A DNA stretch of 64,000 bases from JAJFJD01 sp965228975 (lineage in GTDB: Bacteria; Pseudomonadota; Alphaproteobacteria; UBA8366): NCBI GenBank assembly GCA_965228975.1, contig OZ245851.1:1-64000 (forward strand), read 5' to 3'. Shown piece by piece: positions 61,027 through 64,000 of this stretch. Each line of letters begins with the position of its first letter. Position 1 is the stretch's first letter. The notes below the pieces were generated by a model, which was not told the origin of the DNA, ran no database searches, and saw nothing but the letters and a program-made list of their open reading frames with translations. The position numbers and the translations under genes are program-made.

Positions 61027-61509
61027 GGGCTATCCGTCGTCGCGACACACGCGGGGCGCATTACGGGCGCCGGGCGCGCCGGCCGGGCATATGGAACCCG
61101 GACCATAGGACGCGGATGATCCTGCTAAAGGACCTAACGAATAACGCCTGACAGCCTAAACTCTGGGTGCCGGCTTTCGCCTATGTGGAAAAGTTAATCA
61201 TTTGTCTTGCCCTTTTCTGTGTTTGCGCGTCGAGGAGGGCAAGACGCGTCTGGCAACGGCGCGTCAGGCCCTTGATCGGCCTCGTAAATTTGGTCTGAGT
61301 TCGTTCACGGATGGACTGGCCATCATGACTTCCTTACCTGATCTTCGTTACCAAGACGTTGCCCGAAGGCGAATGGAGGGCGCTTTTACGGTGATCCACG
61401 GTTGTAGGCAACCCCAATTCGATAGAGCGGATAAAAAAGAAAAAACCGGTCGCGGCGGGCGCCGGACCGGTTCGTTTCTTGCCGGAATTCGGCCTGCCGG
61501 GTCAGTTCA
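61027..61509. other. Intergenic region with terminator of the enoyl-CoA hydratase gene
   Basis: These 483 bases hold no supported gene. A frame at about 61202-61585 overlaps the hydratase 3' end on the other strand and has no recognisable family. Only the terminator at 61431-61474 and the upstream region of the tRNA pair are assignable. Confidence 0.4.
61431..61474 (-). terminator. Rho-independent terminator for the enoyl-CoA hydratase gene
   Basis: On the minus strand an AACCGGTC / GACCGGTT stem (61465-61472 with 61444-61451) is followed by a run of T residues (complement of AAAAAAGAAAAA at 61433-61445). It sits 36 bases after the hydratase stop, the right place and direction. Confidence 0.8.
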
Positions 61510-62283
61510 TTACCGGCCCTTGCGTTTGATGAAATCGGGGAAGGCGTCCTCGGCCTTGGCGCCCGGCAGGACGTGCTTGGCGTAGTCCTTCTCCAAGGTC
61601 CATTGGTCGATCAGGCTGCGGCCCTTCTGTTGCAGCAACAGGGACTTCACGCCCATGACCGATTTGCGGTCGTTGCCGGCGATCTGTTTCGCCAATTCCA
61701 TGGTCTTGTCGCGCAGCTCGGCGCTCGGCACCAGATGGTTCAGCAGGCCGATGCGGTAGGCTTCCTCGGCCTTGACCACGCGGGCGCTGAACAGCAGTTC
61801 CTTGGCCATCGGCCAGCCGACCTGGTTCGGCAGGGTCCAGGTGCTGTTGATTCGGCCGTAGGCGGCGGCCAGGAAGCGGAATTCGGTGCGCTCGCAGCCG
61901 ATCCGCATGTCGACCGACGACGCCAGAACCGCGCCGCCGCCATAGGCGAGCCCGTTCATCATGCCGATGGTCGGCTTCAGACAGGCGCTGACCTCGTAGC
62001 CGCTGAGCGTGCGCACGGCCGCGCTGCGGTCGAGCTTGCCTTCGGCTTCCAGCCGGTCGTTCTCACGCTGCTCGTGGATGTCGCCGCCGGCGGTGAAGGC
62101 GCGCTCGCCGGAGCCGGTGATGACGATGCAGCCGACCTCGTCGTCCTCTTCCGCGCGCAGCACCGCCGTCTGCAGTTCGGCGGTGAGCTTGTTGTTCATC
62201 GCATTCAGGACTTTCGGGCGATTCAGCGTCACGATTGCCACGCCGTCCTCTTTTTCCACCAGGATATGCTCGTAGTCGCTCAT
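61510..62283 (-). CDS. Enoyl-CoA hydratase/isomerase family protein
   Basis: 257 residues. The crotonase fold is shown by VAIVTLNRPKVLNAMN, GSGERAFTAGGDIHEQ (oxyanion hole region), and KPTIGMMNGLAYGGGAVLASSVDMRIG. The first catalytic glutamate position (GxDxxE in hydratases) reads GGDIHEQ, and the second is not the usual Glu, so activity could be isomerase or decarboxylase rather than hydratase. It ends with a Rho-independent terminator. It is 115 bases from the MBL gene on the same strand, suggesting joint use with the acyl-CoA carboxylase upstream. Confidence 0.88.
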   Translation of the reverse strand: MSDYEHILVEKEDGVAIVTLNRPKVLNAMNNKLTAELQTAVLRAEEDDEVGCIVITGSGERAFTAGGDIHEQRENDRLEAEGKLDRSAAVRTLSGYEVSACLKPTIGMMNGLAYGGGAVLASSVDMRIGCERTEFRFLAAAYGRINSTWTLPNQVGWPMAKELLFSARVVKAEEAYRIGLLNHLVPSAELRDKTMELAKQIAGNDRKSVMGVKSLLLQQKGRSLIDQWTLEKDYAKHVLPGAKAEDAFPDFIKRKGR

Positions 62284-62398
62284 CGGCGGCGCTTCCTTTC
62301 GTTCTGATCAGATGGCCCGGCAGGCGCGGGCGGTTTTTCCAATCTTACCGTAGAGGAGCGCAAGAGCGCGATTCGGTCACGGCGCGGTGTGCGGCGGG

Positions 62399-63265
62399 TC
62401 AGACCTCGAAACGATAGACCTTGCCGTCGCGGCGGATATGCCCGGCGGTCGGCGTGGCGAAATGGGTACCGATGACCAGCACCGGCGTGTCCGCATACCG
62501 GTCGAGCAGTTTCTCCCGAGTCGCGCGCGCGGCGTTCGAATCCACGTCGGCGCTGCTGACCCAGTCCGGCCGCGCCATCTGGCAGGGGTGATGCATCACG
62601 TCGCCGGTGATCAGCGCTTCCTCGCCCTTCGACGCGATGCGGACGCTGACATGCCCCGGTGTGTGACCGGGCGTCGGTTCCAGCCGAACCTCGTCGCAAA
62701 TCACCTCGTCCGACGCGACGAAGTCGACAAGGCCCGCATCGAACACCGGTTTGACCGAGTCCGAAAAGCAATCGTCTCCGCGTCCGTTGGGGCCGCTGTG
62801 GGCATGCCAGTGGTCCCATTCGGCCCGCCCGATCAAATAGCGCGCGTTCGGGAAGGTGGGCACCCATTTGCCGTCGACCAGCATGGTGTTCCAGCCCACG
62901 TGATCCACGTGCAGATGGGTGCACAGGACCGTATCGATCGACTCGCGCGGATAGCCCGCTTCGGCGATGTCGTCGAGGAATGGGCCGGTGCGCATGTGCC
63001 AGCCGGGAATGGCCCGCTGCTTGTCGTTGCCAAGGCACGTGTCGATCATGATCCGCCGGGTGCCCGTATCGACGATCAGCGCGTGGATGCTCATGATCAG
63101 CCGCCCGTCCGGGTCCATGAAATGCGGCTTCAGCCAGTCGATGTCCACCACGTTCTCCCGCGTTGCGTCGGGCAGGATGAACTTGGTGCCGCCGGTCACC
63201 TGAATCTCGATGACCCGGGTCACTTTGACGTCGCCGATCCGCCACGGCTCCATGATACGTTCCAT
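62399..63265 (-). CDS. MBL-fold metallo-hydrolase
   Basis: 288 residues from the ATG at 63265, with AAGGA upstream; a longer frame exists but its N-terminus is not family-like. The zinc motif is THLHVDHVGW (HxHxDH) near residue 115, with GHTPGHVSV, ITGDVMHHP and GTHFATPTAGH as later ligands. The overall layout matches the AHL-lactonase/quorum-quenching-like and related subfamily, but the substrate is unknown. It is 23 bases downstream of the carboxyltransferase gene. Confidence 0.88.
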   Translation of the reverse strand: MERIMEPWRIGDVKVTRVIEIQVTGGTKFILPDATRENVVDIDWLKPHFMDPDGRLIMSIHALIVDTGTRRIMIDTCLGNDKQRAIPGWHMRTGPFLDDIAEAGYPRESIDTVLCTHLHVDHVGWNTMLVDGKWVPTFPNARYLIGRAEWDHWHAHSGPNGRGDDCFSDSVKPVFDAGLVDFVASDEVICDEVRLEPTPGHTPGHVSVRIASKGEEALITGDVMHHPCQMARPDWVSSADVDSNAARATREKLLDRYADTPVLVIGTHFATPTAGHIRRDGKVYRFEV

Positions 63266-63288
63266 TTTCGGTCGTCCTTTTCTGTGGC

Positions 63289-64000
63289 TCAGGCGCGATA
63301 CGGGAAAGAAGTCGGGCCGAGCAGGCCGGGTAGCAGCGGCTGTGTCCATTCGATCCAGCGGCACAGCATCGGACGGGTTTCGCGCGGGTCGATTAGGTCG
63401 TGCATCGAGAAGGACTCGGCGCGCGCGGCGGGTGACTGCTTACGGGCGAGCATTTCCTCCAGTTCCTGCCGCCGGGCCTCCGGGTCGGGGGCGGCGGCGA
63501 TCTCGCGTCCGTAGGCGACCGCGACGCCGCCTTCGACCGGCAAGGCGCCCATTTCCGCCGACGGCCAGGCCAGGACATAGGCGTCGGGGCCGTAATGCGC
63601 CGCCTGCGCCACGCCGAATGATTTCCGCACCACCACCGAGGCCCAGGGCACCGAACAGTCGGCAACCGCAAGCACGGCGGCGGTGCCGTAACGGATCGTG
63701 CCTGCGCGTTCGGATTCGCTGCCGATCATGAAGCCCGGTTCGTCGACGAAGCTGACGATCGGCAAATGGAAGGTTTCGCAAATCTCGACGAAACGGCGCA
63801 CCTTCATCGCGCCGTTCGCGCTCATCGCACCGGCGTAGTACCGGCAGTCGTTGCCGATGACGCCGACGGGTTGGCCGTTCAGCCGGGCGAAGCCGGTGAT
63901 CTGGCCGCGTCCGAAGGCGCGCGTCATCTCGAAGAAGCTGTCCCGGTCCACGATATGGGCAATGGTCTTGCGCATGTCGAAGACCTTGCGCCGGTCGCGC
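63289..64000 (-). CDS. Acyl-CoA carboxylase carboxyltransferase subunit (C-terminal part, runs off the window)
   Basis: The last about 237 residues of a carboxyltransferase. The start lies beyond base 64000. The visible part has GQPVGVIGNDCRYYAGAMSANGAMKVRRFVEICETFHLPIVSFVDEPGFMIG, a CT beta fold with the carboxybiotin/acyl-CoA regions, and RYGTAAVLAVADCSVPWASVVVRKSFGVAQAAHYGPDAYVLAWPSAEMGALPVEGGVAVAY, typical of propionyl-, methylcrotonyl- or geranyl-CoA carboxylase beta chains. It carboxylates an acyl-CoA with carboxybiotin. Its biotin-carboxylase partner would lie outside this window, if present. Confidence 0.88.
   Translation of the reverse strand, partial: RDRRKVFDMRKTIAHIVDRDSFFEMTRAFGRGQITGFARLNGQPVGVIGNDCRYYAGAMSANGAMKVRRFVEICETFHLPIVSFVDEPGFMIGSESERAGTIRYGTAAVLAVADCSVPWASVVVRKSFGVAQAAHYGPDAYVLAWPSAEMGALPVEGGVAVAYGREIAAAPDPEARRQELEEMLARKQSPAARAESFSMHDLIDPRETRPMLCRWIEWTQPLLPGLLGPTSFPYRA

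Noticed and set aside
61202..61585. 127-codon plus-strand frame
   Set aside because: Runs through a minus-strand terminator and into the hydratase 3' end; no ribosome site of note and no family.
1..64000. CRISPR arrays, rRNA, insertion sequences, prophage
   Set aside because: No regularly spaced repeats, transposase or integrase motifs, or rRNA-like sequences were found on reading through; short repeats could still have been missed by eye.

Overview
The window looks like a chromosomal segment of a free-living, high-GC alphaproteobacterium, probably a Rhodospirillales-like marine or soil heterotroph. That placement is inferred from gene content: an FMN-type glutamate synthase paralogue, DUF3047 and glycine-zipper envelope proteins, heterotetrameric sarcosine oxidase, many CoA-linked catabolic genes, high-GC codon use and Shine-Dalgarno-led starts. 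No rRNA, CRISPR array, transposase, integrase or phage structural gene was seen. Nearly the whole window is protein-coding, on both strands, in short operons.

Layout. 296-12654 is a catabolic block: SDR dehydrogenase, AtuA-type DUF1446 protein with its DUF4387 partner, GDSL esterase, RidA-like protein, ADP-forming acyl-CoA synthetase, FMN glutamate synthase-like protein, M20 amidohydrolase, acyl-CoA dehydrogenase, MmgE/PrpD and MaoC. 12792-18588 is an array of four TauD/TfdA dioxygenases, one PhyH-type dioxygenase and a type I sulfatase. 18600-22322 has a radical SAM/methyltransferase pair and two exported DUF proteins. 22416-23369 is a GrdB-family selenoprotein read through an in-frame UGA with a bSECIS-like hairpin just downstream. 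It is followed by a class III CoA-transferase, a DSD1-type PLP enzyme, a CmcJ/NvfI-like oxygenase, a 2-hydroxychromene-2-carboxylate isomerase-like protein, a GMC oxidoreductase, a DapA-family aldolase and an MFS carrier.

31812-38064 is an M29/NicX-like metalloprotein gene leading directly into soxBDAG (sarcosine oxidase). 38154-42805 is a GDP-fucose and asparagine synthase operon of the cell-surface glycan type, ending in a CbiX-like gene. 42826-51598 resembles a stress and nitrosative/copper module: UspA, FtsH, glycine-zipper lipoprotein, cation/proton antiporter, CBS-BON protein, HicA-like protein, cytochrome c', CueO-like multicopper oxidase and NnrS. 51281-60523 carries an endonuclease III homologue with an abnormal tail, an amidase, two poorly characterised envelope proteins, an Ldh-type dehydrogenase with a cupin, a PstS-like binding protein and a slipin. 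60880-61026 holds two atypical tandem tRNA genes. The window ends with enoyl-CoA hydratase, an MBL-fold hydrolase and a truncated acyl-CoA carboxylase carboxyltransferase.

The most notable items are the selenoprotein with its recoding element, the tandem Fe(II)/2-oxoglutarate dioxygenase array beside a sulfatase, and the odd tRNA pair. Residue positions were counted by eye. Family assignments rest on recognised motifs and remembered family sequences, not on database searches.
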